Shown here: one piece after another, positions 34,227-43,503 of the stretch
How positions within the stretch are numbered: position 1 is the stretch's first letter
Layout: each line of letters begins with the position of its first letter
Source of the DNA: Gammaproteobacteria bacterium
GTDB taxonomy: Bacteria > Pseudomonadota > Gammaproteobacteria > Granulosicoccales > Granulosicoccaceae
Length of the DNA stretch: 64,000 nucleotides
Assembly (NCBI GenBank): GCA_002746645.1
Contig: PDPU01000031.1
Location: forward strand, 61,173-125,172
Direction: 5' to 3'
Notes under the pieces: generated by a model
Seen by the model: the letters and a program-made list of their open reading frames with translations, nothing else
What the model was told of the DNA's origin: nothing
Databases searched by the model: none
Translations under genes and position numbers: made by a program

Positions 34227-34262
34227 AAGGCCGGCCCCCCTCCGCAAGGGGCCGGCCTTTTT
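34227..34262 (+). terminator. strong Rho-independent terminator after the OmpA pair
   Basis: A 12-bp perfect stem, AAGGCCGGCCCC (34227-34238) with GGGGCCGGCCTT (34248-34259), and a 9-nt loop, followed by a run of five T (34258-34262). It lies 47 bp after the second OmpA stop. The opposite strand has no T-run, so it serves the plus strand. Confidence 0.93.
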
Positions 34263-34311
34263 CGTGGATCTGCCCGCGATTTACGGCGAGAGTGCAGCGG
34301 CAGCATCGCCC

Positions 34312-34986
34312 CTACATCAGTCCGCGCTCCGCCAGTGAAGTCTGCTGCCCGCGGCCGATCACGAGATGATCGAGCACCCGCACGTCGATGAGCGCGAGTG
34401 CGTCGGTGAGCTTGCGCGTCAGGCGCACGTCGGTCTCGGAAGGTTCGGCCACACCGCTCGGATGGTTGTGCGCGAAGATCACGGCCGCGGCGTTCCTCGA
34501 CAGACAGTGCTTGACGACCTCGCGCGGATACACCGCGGCCGAGTCGATGGTGCCCTGAAAGAGTTCACGGTACTCGATGAGCCGATGGCGGTTGTCGAGA
34601 AAGAGCGCAGCGAATACCTCATGTTCGAGGCCGGCGAGATGCAGGGCAAGGTAGTCGCGCACCACCTCGGGAGAGTTCAGCACCTCGCGTTCGCGAACGC
34701 GCGAAAACAGCAGCCGCCGGTTGAGTTCCACTGCCGCCTGCACCAGAGCGTAGCGAGAACTGCCAAGACCACGGATCCTGCAGAAACGCTGCTGGTCGAG
34801 CAGCACCAGTTCGAGGAGGCCACCGTGCGCATCCAGCGCCTTCCGCGCCACGTCGATGGCGGATTGGCCGGCCACACCGGACTGCACGAAGATGGCGAGA
34901 AGTTCGGCGTCGCTCAGCGACGCGGCACCGTTCCGGAGCAGTTTTTCACGCGGGCGCTCCGATGCCCGCCATTGGCGAATGCTCAT
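34312..34986 (-). CDS. radC: RadC family JAB-domain protein
   Basis: 224 residues from ATG 34986, preceded by GGGAAG. It has an N-terminal UPF0758 helix-hairpin-helix region (RIRGLGSSRYALVQ) and a JAMM/MPN+ domain with the metal motif H173-x-H175, S177 and D186 in AHNHPSGVAEPSETD. The family was once linked to DNA repair; its true role is unclear. Beside coaBC and dut this is the standard gammaproteobacterial neighbourhood, but here a DUF4143 ATPase gene separates it from coaBC. Confidence 0.94.
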   Translation of the reverse strand: MSIRQWRASERPREKLLRNGAASLSDAELLAIFVQSGVAGQSAIDVARKALDAHGGLLELVLLDQQRFCRIRGLGSSRYALVQAAVELNRRLLFSRVREREVLNSPEVVRDYLALHLAGLEHEVFAALFLDNRHRLIEYRELFQGTIDSAAVYPREVVKHCLSRNAAAVIFAHNHPSGVAEPSETDVRLTRKLTDALALIDVRVLDHLVIGRGQQTSLAERGLM

Positions 34987-35100
34987 GCGTCACTTCCCTG
35001 TGATCGGCTGTACGTGTACTGCCCTGATACTACATCACAGACCCGGCCTGATCTCAAGCGAATCTCGGTCTGGATCGGAATACCGTCACACGTGCATCCA

Positions 35101-36327
35101 TCAAGCCGGGCTCCACAAGCAGGACAACGGAGCTGCAAACAGGTTCTCGCCAAATGGCACTACCTGATCGTGGTCGTAGAGAACCAGCCCTTGAACGAAC
35201 TTGTCCCCACAGACTCCCTCGAGCTTTCTGAGTCCGGAAAAATCGCCGCGAGACACGGAAGCAGCCGCCTTGACCTCGATTCCGACAACCTCTCCCCGTC
35301 GGTTCTCGATCACGATGTCGACTTCATTCCTGTACCTGTCGCGAAAATGGGAAAATGAACAACGCTGTCGACTCCACGTGGATATCTTCCGCAACTCACT
35401 GAATACGAACGTTTCCAGTAATGGCCCGAAAGCTGTCTTGTCTCTTTCCAGCGTCTCCGGCAGAACTCCCTGCATCGCAGCCAGCAAACCGGAATCGAGA
35501 AAGTGCAGCTTCGGCGACTTGACCAATCGTTTCAGTTGATTGGTGAACCAGGGCCGCAAGGTCTGTACGAGATGGATGTTCTCGAACACTTGCACGTACT
35601 TCTCGGTAGTAACGTGATTCAAGCCAACCGTGGCCCCTATCCCACTGTAGTTGACCAACATACCGGAATGCGCTGCCAGCGACGCCAACAGCCGCGGCAT
35701 GATGGCAAGCTGTTCCAGCTGAGCAACTTCACGGATATCTCGCTTCACGATGGCATCGAGGTATTCGTGATGCCAGTCCTGCCTTCTCTCCCAGGTCTTT
35801 CGTTCCAGCGCTTCCGGATAGCCACCCGCGAGAACAATGCTGATCAATTCATCACCGAGAATCAGTTTTTTCGCTTTCGGCCTTTCACCTGCAAGGCATC
35901 TGTCGATAAACGATGATCGTGCGCCGAACAGTTCCGCTTGCGACAACGGCAACAGAGGCACAACCTCCATGCGACCGGCAAGGGAATCAGCCACTGTCGG
36001 CATCGTCATGAGATTCGCAGAGCCTGTCAGCAGAAATCTCCCGGGAGTCTTGTCCTTGTCCACGGACATCTTGATCGGCAGAAGGATTTCGGGCGCGCGT
36101 TGTATTTCGTCGATGACGGCGCGTTCCAGCCCTCGAACGAAACTCACGGGGTCTTGTCGTGCGGATGCGAGTACCGATGTGTCATCAAGAGTCAGAAAAG
36201 GTGTCTTGTCGGAAGCGATTTCCATGGCAAGTGTGGTTTTTCCGGATTGCCGAGGCCCCGAAATGAGAACTACTCGCGTGTCTGACAAGGACTCGTGAAT
36301 TCGGTCCATGGCAAATCTCGGATACAT
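35101..36327 (-). CDS. AAA ATPase with DUF4143 domain
   Basis: 408 residues from ATG 36327 (MYPRFAMDRIHESLSDTRVV); the open frame upstream is only the 22-bp repeats. Walker A is SGPRQSGKTTLA, Walker B AVIDEIQRAPEI, then RFLLTGSANLM (sensor) and a C-terminal DUF4143 domain with FVFSELRK and FRDRYRNEVDIVIENRRGEV, an EVDIV nuclease-like motif, and GIEVKAAASVSRGDF. The family is common, mobile and of unknown function, sometimes linked to toxin-antitoxin or DNA-handling roles. Codon use is more AT-rich than its neighbours, which suggests acquisition. Confidence 0.9.
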   Translation of the reverse strand: MYPRFAMDRIHESLSDTRVVLISGPRQSGKTTLAMEIASDKTPFLTLDDTSVLASARQDPVSFVRGLERAVIDEIQRAPEILLPIKMSVDKDKTPGRFLLTGSANLMTMPTVADSLAGRMEVVPLLPLSQAELFGARSSFIDRCLAGERPKAKKLILGDELISIVLAGGYPEALERKTWERRQDWHHEYLDAIVKRDIREVAQLEQLAIMPRLLASLAAHSGMLVNYSGIGATVGLNHVTTEKYVQVFENIHLVQTLRPWFTNQLKRLVKSPKLHFLDSGLLAAMQGVLPETLERDKTAFGPLLETFVFSELRKISTWSRQRCSFSHFRDRYRNEVDIVIENRRGEVVGIEVKAAASVSRGDFSGLRKLEGVCGDKFVQGLVLYDHDQVVPFGENLFAAPLSCLWSPA

Positions 36328-36346
36328 GCGCGACGATGATTCTGAC

Positions 36347-36476
36347 GGCGGATTGAAAGTCAATGATACGGCAGATTGAAAGCGAAGGCCCGGCGAATTG
36401 AAAGCGAAGATCCGGCGGATTGAAAGCGAAAGCCCGGCGGATTGAAAGTGAGGGATCGTCGGATTGAGGGCATCAC
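36347..36476. repeat. five to six ~22-bp tandem repeats upstream of the DUF4143 ATPase
   Basis: Units start at 36347 (23 bp), 36370, 36392, 36414 and 36436 (22 bp each), with a decayed sixth at 36458. The core is GGCGGATTGAAAGCGAA, followed by five variable bases ending mostly in CC. Spacing is head to tail with no spacers. It occupies the gap between the ATPase (leftward) and coaBC (rightward) and may include binding sites for either promoter. Confidence 0.9.
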
Positions 36477-36577
36477 GACCACCGACTCCATCCCCGCGAT
36501 CACGCATCGCGCCGGAAATCTGTCGATCTCACCCGCCGCAGCGTACGCCAACGGCATGAATTGCTACCATTCATCCC

Positions 36578-37927
36578 ATGTCGGAATTACGCAACAAGCG
36601 CGTGCTGCTGGGCATCAGCGGCGGGATTGCCGCGTACAAGAGTGCGGTAATCGCGCGGCATCTCGTGCGTGCCGGCGCCGAGGTGCGCACAGTCATGACC
36701 GAGGGTGCCCGGGCCTTCCTCCAGCCCCTGAGTCTGCAGGCCCTGACGGGTCACCCCGTGCATACCGAACTCCTCGACGCCGAGGCCGAGGCCGGCATGG
36801 GCCACATCGAACTCGCGCGCTGGGCCGAACTCGTGTTGATCGCGCCCGCCACGGCCAACACCATGGCGCGCCTCGCCAACGGCTTCGCGAGTGACCTTCT
36901 CTCGACGATCTACCTCGCAACCGACGCCCCCGTGATCATCGCACCGGCGATGAACCGACTCATGTGGCAACACGCCGCTACCCAGTCGAACCGCCAGCGC
37001 CTCATCGAGCACGGGGTCATGGTCATCGGCCCGGGTTCCGGACTTCAGGCCTGCGGCGAAACCGGTGACGGTCGCATGCTCGAGCCCGAGCAAATCGTCG
37101 CATCGCTGGAACTGCACCTCGAGCGTTCGCCCTTCAGGGGTTCGGCCGAACGCGCCATCGACCCCGAGGCCGACACGCGCATCGGCACGCAGCACCTGCC
37201 ACGCAAGGAGCAGGCACCCGAACTCGGCGTGCCCGCCATGCTTCGGGACCCGCGCCTCAAGGGCCGCGACATCCTCATCACGGCAGGCCCGACCCGCGAA
37301 CCGATCGACCCCGTGCGCTACATCAGCAACCGGAGTTCGGGGAAGATGGGCTACGCCATCGCGCGCATGGCACGTGCGCACGGCGCAAGCGTCACGCTTG
37401 TGTCAGGCCCCACCCGCCTCGACCCACCGGATGGCGTGAAGCGCGTGGACGTGACCACGGCACAGGAGATGTACGATGCCGTGCTCGAACGGGCCGCGCA
37501 GGCCGACATCTTCATTTCGGTGGCGGCCGTATCCGATTTCCGCGTCGAGAGCATCGCCGACAGGAAGATAAAGAAAACCGAAGGCAACGATGAACTGAAC
37601 CTCATGCTGGTCAGAAACCCCGACATTCTCGCCACCGTTGCCGCGCTGCCGAAGCGTCCCTTCTGCGTGGGCTTCGCCGCCGAAACCCACGATGTCGAGG
37701 CGCACGCCCGCGGCAAGCTCGAGCGCAAGAAACTCGACATGATCGCCGCAAACCACGTCGCACGAGCAGACAACCCCGTGTTCGCCAGCGACCGGAACGC
37801 ACTTGATGTGTACTGGGCCAGCGGCAAGGCAGCAATCGGCCCCGGTCACAAGCTCGATGTGGCCGCCGAACTCGTCGAACTCGTGGCCGAACGTTTCGCG
37901 GCCAGCAGATCGGCAGCCGGCACCTGA
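36578..37927 (+). CDS. coaBC: bifunctional phosphopantothenoylcysteine decarboxylase / phosphopantothenate-cysteine ligase
   Basis: 449 residues. The CoaC half has [12 protein letters not shown], catalytic His76 in [27 protein letters not shown] and the Cys-containing lid [11 protein letters not shown]. The CoaB half has [28 protein letters not shown] and the lysine motif RKIKKTEG. Together they convert 4'-phosphopantothenate and cysteine (CTP-dependent) to 4'-phosphopantetheine for CoA synthesis. It heads the coaBC-dut-algC-argB series. No clear ribosome-binding site precedes the ATG. Confidence 0.96.
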   Translation: MSELRNKRVLLGISGGIAAYKSAVIARHLVRAGAEVRTVMTEGARAFLQPLSLQALTGHPVHTELLDAEAEAGMGHIELARWAELVLIAPATANTMARLANGFASDLLSTIYLATDAPVIIAPAMNRLMWQHAATQSNRQRLIEHGVMVIGPGSGLQACGETGDGRMLEPEQIVASLELHLERSPFRGSAERAIDPEADTRIGTQHLPRKEQAPELGVPAMLRDPRLKGRDILITAGPTREPIDPVRYISNRSSGKMGYAIARMARAHGASVTLVSGPTRLDPPDGVKRVDVTTAQEMYDAVLERAAQADIFISVAAVSDFRVESIADRKIKKTEGNDELNLMLVRNPDILATVAALPKRPFCVGFAAETHDVEAHARGKLERKKLDMIAANHVARADNPVFASDRNALDVYWASGKAAIGPGHKLDVAAELVELVAERFAASRSAAGT

Positions 37928-37983
37928 TCGGACTACCGGCAGAGGTACAGGCACTTGCCCGACTCCACACCCTTCAGGACAGG

Positions 37984-38469
37984 ATGCACATGAGCGCCGA
38001 CACGGCAGATTCCCGCCCCCGCATCGCCTTTCGCGTGCTCGACCCGCGCATCGGCGACGGCATCGCACTCCCCGAATACGCGAGCGGTGGCTCGGCCGGG
38101 CTCGATCTTCGCGCCTGTCTCGACGACACGCTCACGCTGCTTCCCGGCGCCACCGAACTCGTTCCCACGGGGCTGGCCATCCACATTGCCGACCCCGGCC
38201 TCGCGGGCATGATCCTGCCGCGTTCGGGCCTCGGTCACAAACACGGCATCGTGCTCGGCAACCTCGTCGGCCTGATCGATTCCGATTATCAGGGCCAGCT
38301 TCACGTCTCGGCATGGAACCGAAGTGCGACACCCTTCGACATCGAGCCCGGTATGCGCATCGCACAGCTTGTCATCGTGCCCGTGGTGCAGGTAGGCTTT
38401 GAACGTGTGGACAGTTTTGCCGTCTCCGAGCGCGGCGAGGGCGGTTTCGGCTCCACCGGACGGAGCTGA
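37984..38469 (+). CDS. dut: dUTP diphosphatase
   Basis: 161 residues from ATG 37984; ATG 37990 is six bases in. All five trimeric dUTPase motifs are visible: [23 protein letters not shown] with [23 protein letters not shown] and the C-terminal arm [11 protein letters not shown]. It hydrolyses dUTP to dUMP and pyrophosphate, preventing uracil incorporation and feeding dTMP synthesis. It starts 56 bp after coaBC, a conserved gammaproteobacterial pairing. Confidence 0.96.
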   Translation: MHMSADTADSRPRIAFRVLDPRIGDGIALPEYASGGSAGLDLRACLDDTLTLLPGATELVPTGLAIHIADPGLAGMILPRSGLGHKHGIVLGNLVGLIDSDYQGQLHVSAWNRSATPFDIEPGMRIAQLVIVPVVQVGFERVDSFAVSERGEGGFGSTGRS

Positions 38470-38570
38470 ATCCCGCACGACAGCCAGCGCTCGAACAGAC
38501 CGACATCGCGTCCTGCAGGACATCGACAAAAGGACTCATCACAGAGCAACCCGAGAACAGGGAACCCTTC

Positions 38571-39953
38571 ATGAACATTTCGCCCGACATCTTTCGTGCC
38601 TACGACATCCGTGGCATCGTGACAGACGCGCTCACTCCTGCGGTGGTCGAACAGATCGGCCACGCCTTCGGCACCGAATGCCACGAGCGTGGCGTCGCCA
38701 GCGTCGCCGTGGCGCGCGACGGCAGGCTTTCCGGCCCGGACCTCATCGAAGCGCTCTCGAACGGCATCGCAAAGGCGGGCGTCGATGTCATCGACATCGG
38801 CATGGTGCCCACTCCGGTACTCTACTTCGCCACCAGGCACCTCGACACCAGCACCGGCATCATGGTCACGGGCAGTCACAACCCGCCCGAATACAACGGC
38901 CTGAAGATGGTCCTCGAAGGCGATGCCCTTTTCGGCGATGGCATCACCGCACTCCACACCCGACTCGTCGAAGGCCGCCTGCATGCTGCCGACGTCCCGG
39001 GTGGTCAGAGCCGCGAAGACATCCTCGACGACTACATCAACCGCATCCTCGGTGACGTGAAACTCAGGCGCACCATGCGCATTGCCTACGACTGCGGCAA
39101 CGGTGTCGCAGGCGCGGCCGCGCCGCAGCTCTTCGAAGGGCTCGACACGGAAGCCGTCGGTCTCTACACCACCGTCGACGGCACTTTCCCGAATCATCAC
39201 CCGGATCCGGCCAAACTCGAGAACCTTCAGGATCTCATCAGGAAGGTCAAGGAAGACAAACTCGAGATCGGCCTCGCCTTCGATGGCGATGGCGACCGCG
39301 TCGGCGTCGTCGACGACAAGGGCAACGTGATCTGGCCCGATCGCCAGATGGTGCTGTTCGCGCGCGACGTGCTCGAGCGAAACCCGGGGGCGCGCATCAT
39401 CTACGACGTGAAGTGCTCGAAGGTGCTGCCCGAGGCCATCAGCGAAGCCGGTGGAGAGCCCGAGATGTGGAAGACCGGCCACTCCTTCATCAAGGCGCGC
39501 ATCAAGGAAACGGGCGCGCTCCTCGGCGGCGAAATGAGTGGACACCTCTTCTTCAAGGAACGCTGGTATGGCTTCGACGACGCACTCTATGCCGCCGCCC
39601 GACTGCTGGAAATCCTCTCGGCAACCGACAGACCCGCAAGCGAGATCTTCGCCGCGATTCCCGACACCGTGAACACACCCGAGATCTCGATCAAGCTCGA
39701 TCGCGACGGTGCCCAGCACGAGTTCGTCGAGAAGTTCACGAAGAACGCCGATTTCGACGGTGCAAGGCTCACCACCATCGACGGAGTACGTGCCGACTAC
39801 GACGACGGCTTCGGCCTCGTGCGCGCCTCGAACACGTCGCCGTCACTGGTGATTCGTTTCGAAGCTGACGACCAGGCGGCACTCGAGCGCATCCAGAACG
39901 CGTTCCGCAAGGTCATCACGGCTACCGACGACAGCATTTCGCTGCCGTTCTGA
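38571..39953 (+). CDS. algC: phosphomannomutase / phosphoglucomutase
   Basis: 460 residues, the length of Pseudomonas AlgC. The catalytic phosphoserine is S102 in TGIMVTGSHNPPEYNGLK. The Mg loop DGDGDRVGVV and sugar-binding GEMSGHLFFKERW are intact, as is the phosphate-binding RASNTSPSLVIRFEA. It interconverts mannose and glucose 6- and 1-phosphates for exopolysaccharide and LPS precursors. Its position between dut and argB matches pseudomonads. Confidence 0.93.
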   Translation: MNISPDIFRAYDIRGIVTDALTPAVVEQIGHAFGTECHERGVASVAVARDGRLSGPDLIEALSNGIAKAGVDVIDIGMVPTPVLYFATRHLDTSTGIMVTGSHNPPEYNGLKMVLEGDALFGDGITALHTRLVEGRLHAADVPGGQSREDILDDYINRILGDVKLRRTMRIAYDCGNGVAGAAAPQLFEGLDTEAVGLYTTVDGTFPNHHPDPAKLENLQDLIRKVKEDKLEIGLAFDGDGDRVGVVDDKGNVIWPDRQMVLFARDVLERNPGARIIYDVKCSKVLPEAISEAGGEPEMWKTGHSFIKARIKETGALLGGEMSGHLFFKERWYGFDDALYAAARLLEILSATDRPASEIFAAIPDTVNTPEISIKLDRDGAQHEFVEKFTKNADFDGARLTTIDGVRADYDDGFGLVRASNTSPSLVIRFEADDQAALERIQNAFRKVITATDDSISLPF

Positions 39954-39975
39954 CGGCAATCGACGCAGAACGACC

Positions 39976-40032
39976 ATGAGCGAACACTCAGCGCAATCCA
40001 CCGCCGGATTGCGAGGCGGCATGAGCTACTGA
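39976..40032 (+). CDS. possible 18-codon leader ORF coupled to argB
   Basis: ATG 39976 opens an 18-codon frame ([18 protein letters not shown]) whose TGA overlaps the argB ATG as TGATG. No strong Shine-Dalgarno precedes it (AACGA only). It may be a coupling leader for argB or a chance frame. It contains no arginine run that would suggest attenuation by arginyl-tRNA. Confidence 0.25.
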   Translation: MSEHSAQSTAGLRGGMSY

Positions 40033-40934
40033 TGCACGAAGTCGAGCACCCTGCCATCGATGCGGCTGCAACCGCACGCATCCTGAACGAGGCGCTGCCG
40101 AACCTGCAGCGCTACGCCGGGCAGACCGTCGTGATCAAGTATGGCGGCAATGCGATGGTCGATGAAGAGCTGCAGCAGGCCTTTGCCGAGAACATCGTCA
40201 TGCTCAGACAGGTGGGCGTGAGCCCGGTGGTGGTCCACGGTGGCGGCCCGCAGATCGGGCGCATGCTCGAACGGCTTTCGATCGAAAGTGAGTTCATCGA
40301 TGGCATGCGGGTCACCGACACCGACACCATGGACATCGTCGAGATGGTGCTCGGCGGCCACGTCAACAAGCGCATCGTTTCGCGCATGAGCCGCGTCGGC
40401 GGCCATGCCATCGGCCTTACGGGCAAGGACTCGATGCTGATCGAAGCACGGCCGCTGCAACTCGAGGGGCAGTCCGACAACGTGCTTGGCTGCGTGGGTG
40501 AAGTCAGTCGCATCCGGCGCGAGATCATCGACGATCTGATCGCCAACGGACACATCCCCGTCATCGCCCCGATCGGCACCGACGCCGGCGGGGCAAGCTA
40601 CAACATCAACGCCGACCTCGTTGCCAGCAGCGTGGCGAAGGCCCTCAACGCTTCACGCCTGCTCCTGCTCACCAACACCCCGGGCATCCTCGACGAAAAC
40701 GGCAAGCTGCTGACGGGTCTCACGCCCGATGATGTCAACGCGCTGATCGACACGGGCGTACTCCACGGTGGCATGCTGCCGAAAGTCGCCTGCGCGCTCG
40801 ACGCGCTCCAGGCCGGCGTCGACAGTGTGGTCATCATCGACGGACGCGTCAAACACGCGGTTCTGCTCGAACTCTTTACCGACCAGGGCGCGGGGACGAT
40901 GATCCAGCTCGGCAAGGGCATGCAGGGCGCATAG
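40032..40934 (+). CDS. argB: acetylglutamate kinase
   Basis: 300 residues. Amino-acid kinase motifs are present: [25 protein letters not shown], the substrate region [20 protein letters not shown] and [15 protein letters not shown], plus [11 protein letters not shown]. An N-terminal helix ([17 protein letters not shown]) is present as in arginine-inhibited, hexameric enzymes, so feedback inhibition by arginine is likely. It phosphorylates N-acetylglutamate in arginine synthesis. pyrE does not follow as it does in pseudomonads. Confidence 0.96.
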   Translation: MHEVEHPAIDAAATARILNEALPNLQRYAGQTVVIKYGGNAMVDEELQQAFAENIVMLRQVGVSPVVVHGGGPQIGRMLERLSIESEFIDGMRVTDTDTMDIVEMVLGGHVNKRIVSRMSRVGGHAIGLTGKDSMLIEARPLQLEGQSDNVLGCVGEVSRIRREIIDDLIANGHIPVIAPIGTDAGGASYNINADLVASSVAKALNASRLLLLTNTPGILDENGKLLTGLTPDDVNALIDTGVLHGGMLPKVACALDALQAGVDSVVIIDGRVKHAVLLELFTDQGAGTMIQLGKGMQGA

Positions 40935-41011
40935 TTTCCGTCCTCACACTGACCGGCTTGTTCAAACCGGCGTACTCCGTCAACGGTTGCGATGCGACGG
41001 ATCCGCCCCCA

Positions 41012-41668
41012 TCAACGCCAACGCTCTTCCTTCAGTTCACGATAGCGCACGAGGTCATCCTCGAACTTCACGGCGAGTTCATTGCGTTCTTCGGCCTTGG
41101 AATCAATCAGCGACCAGGCATTCTCGATATTGCGCTGGATGCTCTTCTGCTCGGCATAGAGCGTTTCCTGCGCCTGTCCTTCACCGCTCGACTTTTCCTG
41201 CATCTGCACACGCTTGTCGACCACCGCGAGCCGTTCCGAGAGAATGCGGATACGGTCGTCAAGGCGGCTGATGAGGCCATCGATCATGCCGATGCGATCG
41301 TCCCGCGTGCGGATGAGGTCTGCTTCGGTGGTGAAGGTGGCAAGGAGTGCGCGATCACGGATGCGTGCGAGTTCTTCTTCACGCACGCGCGCACGTTGCG
41401 CGCGCCGCTCTTCACGGCTCAGCACTTCCTCGAGCACCACACCCTGGTGGTTCAGAATCGCATGACCGTTGTCCTGACCGGAGTCGGGGGCGCGATCCTG
41501 ATAGGTGGTGAGACCACTGTCATTCCACTTGTACACGGTCTCGGCATGAGCCGCCGGTACGGCGGCGGCAATGCCAGCCAAGGCCACAAGCATGGCAGGA
41601 GCGAGGCCTGCGTGGCGCTTCGCTGCATCGTGCTCAGCACGGCTGAGACTGTTCGGGTTTGCAAACAT
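41012..41668 (-). CDS. secreted DUF4124-domain coiled-coil protein
   Basis: 218 residues from ATG 41668, which has GGAG six bases upstream. A signal peptide (LAPAMLVALAGIAAAVPAAHA) is followed by a DUF4124 domain, ETVYKWNDSGLTTYQDRAP, common in gammaproteobacterial envelope proteins. The rest is a long coiled coil (LSREERRAQRARVREEELAR to FEDDLVRYRELKEERWR). It is probably periplasmic. It is convergent with argB and divergent from xth; function is unknown. Confidence 0.85.
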   Translation of the reverse strand: MFANPNSLSRAEHDAAKRHAGLAPAMLVALAGIAAAVPAAHAETVYKWNDSGLTTYQDRAPDSGQDNGHAILNHQGVVLEEVLSREERRAQRARVREEELARIRDRALLATFTTEADLIRTRDDRIGMIDGLISRLDDRIRILSERLAVVDKRVQMQEKSSGEGQAQETLYAEQKSIQRNIENAWSLIDSKAEERNELAVKFEDDLVRYRELKEERWR

Positions 41669-41819
41669 CCGGAACTCCAATCCTTGCTGCCGACCGCGCG
41701 CCTTTCTGTGCACCGGAAACCGACATTCAGGCTGTTAGCGTCCAACCTCCGAACTACCTTGACGCACCAACGCGGAGACTCCGGCAGATTTGCGATCCAT
41801 GTCTCCTACAATGCAGAGC

Positions 41820-42617
41820 ATGCGAATCATCACCGCGAACCTCAATGGCATCCGTGCAGCTGCGCGCAAGGGCTTCTTCGTCTGGCTCTCGCGCCAGCGC
41901 GCCGATGTGGTCTGCCTTCAGGAGACCAAGGCACAGGAACACCAGCTCACCGACCCCGTGTTCCACCCCAGGGGCTGGCACATCCATTTCCACGATGCGG
42001 TGAAGAAAGGCTACAGCGGCACCGCACTCTACAGCCGCCCCCTGCCCGATACCGTGCAGCACGGTATCGGCATCGACTGGATCGACGAGGAAGGGCGTTA
42101 CCTCGAAGCACGTTACGGCAATCTCTCCGTGATCTCGCTGTATCTGCCCTCGGGCACGAGCGGCGATGAGCGTCAGGCCTACAAGTACCGCGTCATGGAC
42201 GTGCTTCTGCCGCATCTCGACACCCTGCAGAGCAGCGGACGTGACGTGATCGTCTGCGGCGACTGGAACATCGCCCACACCGAGGCCGACATCCGCAACT
42301 GGAAAGGGAATCTCCGGAACTCGGGCTTTCTGCCCGAGGAACGCCAGTGGCTCACGCGCCTCTTCGACGAGGTCGGCTACGTGGACGTGTTTCGACAGTT
42401 GCCGCAGAAACCGCACGAATACACCTGGTGGTCACAGCGCGGCGGCGCGCGCGAGCGCAACGTCGGCTGGCGCATCGACTACCAGATCGTCAGCGCCTCA
42501 CTCGGCAACCGTGTTCGCAGGACCCGCGTCTACCGCAAGCAGGCATTCTCCGATCATGCACCGCTGATCATCGACTACGATCTCGAAAAGCCAGCCTCGC
42601 CAGCACCAACCGCCTGA
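41820..42617 (+). CDS. xth: exodeoxyribonuclease III
   Basis: 265 residues from ATG 41820 (MRIITANLNGIRAAARKGFF). All catalytic positions of the Mg-dependent exonuclease III / AP endonuclease family are present: N7, E35 in CLQETKAQ, Y108 in LYLPSG, D148/N150 in CGDWN, D220 in RIDY and D245-H246 in SDHAPL. It should cut at AP sites and degrade 3' ends in base excision repair. Its location downstream of algC-argB is near where pseudomonads carry crc, a non-catalytic relative. Its 3' end overlaps the convergent gene by 50 bp. Confidence 0.93.
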   Translation: MRIITANLNGIRAAARKGFFVWLSRQRADVVCLQETKAQEHQLTDPVFHPRGWHIHFHDAVKKGYSGTALYSRPLPDTVQHGIGIDWIDEEGRYLEARYGNLSVISLYLPSGTSGDERQAYKYRVMDVLLPHLDTLQSSGRDVIVCGDWNIAHTEADIRNWKGNLRNSGFLPEERQWLTRLFDEVGYVDVFRQLPQKPHEYTWWSQRGGARERNVGWRIDYQIVSASLGNRVRRTRVYRKQAFSDHAPLIIDYDLEKPASPAPTA

Positions 42618-43488
42618 GACGGCCGCCGCAGCCTTCGGCACCCGGCTGCCGCCCGATGCGCTGAATCGGCTGCCGTTGCCCATGGAATCTGTCGTCGACA
42701 GGCTCGTCGCAGGTGTCGTCGACCGCTTCCTTACAGGTGTCGTCACGGACTCCCTCAAAGGCCCCCTCAAAGGCCCCCTCAAAGGCCCCCTCAAAGGTTT
42801 CCTCACAGGTTTCCTCACAGGTGTCGATCCAGCCTCCCGTGACACTTCCGGACTCGTCGAACCCCGAAGGCATCCTTGCGGACATCATGACGGGTACGGG
42901 ATGCAGCGACAGAGTGCGGTGTCGCTGCCAGTCCATGGCATCGTGCAGGGCGCGAAAGATGCGCTCGGCCTGATGATGATGCCGACGACGAATCGTCACG
43001 GTATCGCCATCCTGGAAGAGCACGTCCACGGTATGCACGCCGTGCTGGAACCACCCGACCCGGATCGCCCAGACTTCGAGCAGGAGGCTGGCCAGCAGCA
43101 TCAGCGAGGCAATGGCCCCGGGCAACTGGTCGCGCAGCAGGTGCCACACACTGACCATGATCAACATCAGGGCGAACAAGGCGACAAGCCTGGCCGTACG
43201 CCAGGGCGGCTCGGCCGAGTGACGACTCACGCGACGAATCGACTCCACGGTGTAGCTGTGCCGACCGACGCTGAGCCAGGACGGTGAGACACGCACCTCG
43301 CCATCGCGCAGCAATGACTGCCTCGGTGCCGGACCGTAACCGGCGCTGCCGACACGTTCGACATCGGGGACCGGTGCTGCCACGGACGGTGCCGGCGTTC
43401 GCCGTTGACGCGGACGCCGGCGCATGCCGCGGGTCGATTCAGGCGGCTCGCCGCTCACCGCGCGGTGTCTGCGGAGGTGCTCGCTCAT
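42568..43488 (-). CDS. two-helix membrane protein with a C-terminal tetrapeptide repeat, function unknown
   Basis: 306 residues from ATG 43488, preceded by GAGG. A basic head (RRPRQRR) is followed by DGEVRVSPSWLSVGRHSYTV and ESIRRV, resembling the start of DUF6232-type domains. Two adjacent membrane helices follow (LVALFALMLIMVSVWHLL and AIASLMLLASLLLEVWAI), then a soluble part. The C-terminal region carries an acidic repeat (CEETCEETFEGAFEGAFEGA) encoded by 12-bp tandem units, and a basic end. It overlaps the 3' end of xth by 50 bp in convergent orientation. Confidence 0.65.
   Translation of the reverse strand: MSEHLRRHRAVSGEPPESTRGMRRRPRQRRTPAPSVAAPVPDVERVGSAGYGPAPRQSLLRDGEVRVSPSWLSVGRHSYTVESIRRVSRHSAEPPWRTARLVALFALMLIMVSVWHLLRDQLPGAIASLMLLASLLLEVWAIRVGWFQHGVHTVDVLFQDGDTVTIRRRHHHQAERIFRALHDAMDWQRHRTLSLHPVPVMMSARMPSGFDESGSVTGGWIDTCEETCEETFEGAFEGAFEGAFEGVRDDTCKEAVDDTCDEPVDDRFHGQRQPIQRIGRQPGAEGCGGRLRRLVLARLAFRDRSR
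42754..42825. repeat. six 12-bp tandem units inside the membrane-protein gene
   Basis: Plus-strand units CTCAAAGGCCCC (42754, 42766, 42778), CTCAAAGGTTTC (42790), CTCACAGGTTTC (42802) and CTCACAGGTGTC (42814) run without gaps. On the coding minus strand they give in-frame tetrapeptides such as AFEG and TCEE, so copy changes keep the frame. Confidence 0.9.
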
Positions 43489-43503
43489 GCCTCGTGCGCA
43501 CCC

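Noticed and set aside
36347..36476. CRISPR array, suggested by ATTGAAAG-ending repeats
   Set aside because: The units are contiguous with no spacers, only 22 bp, and no cas gene is present.
40958..42169. 403-aa plus-strand frame after argB
   Set aside because: It runs antisense to the DUF4124 gene and then out of frame through xth, with no family likeness.
41820..42617. Crc (catabolite repression control) as the identity of the ExoIII-like gene
   Set aside because: Crc lacks the catalytic residues, and all of them are present here.
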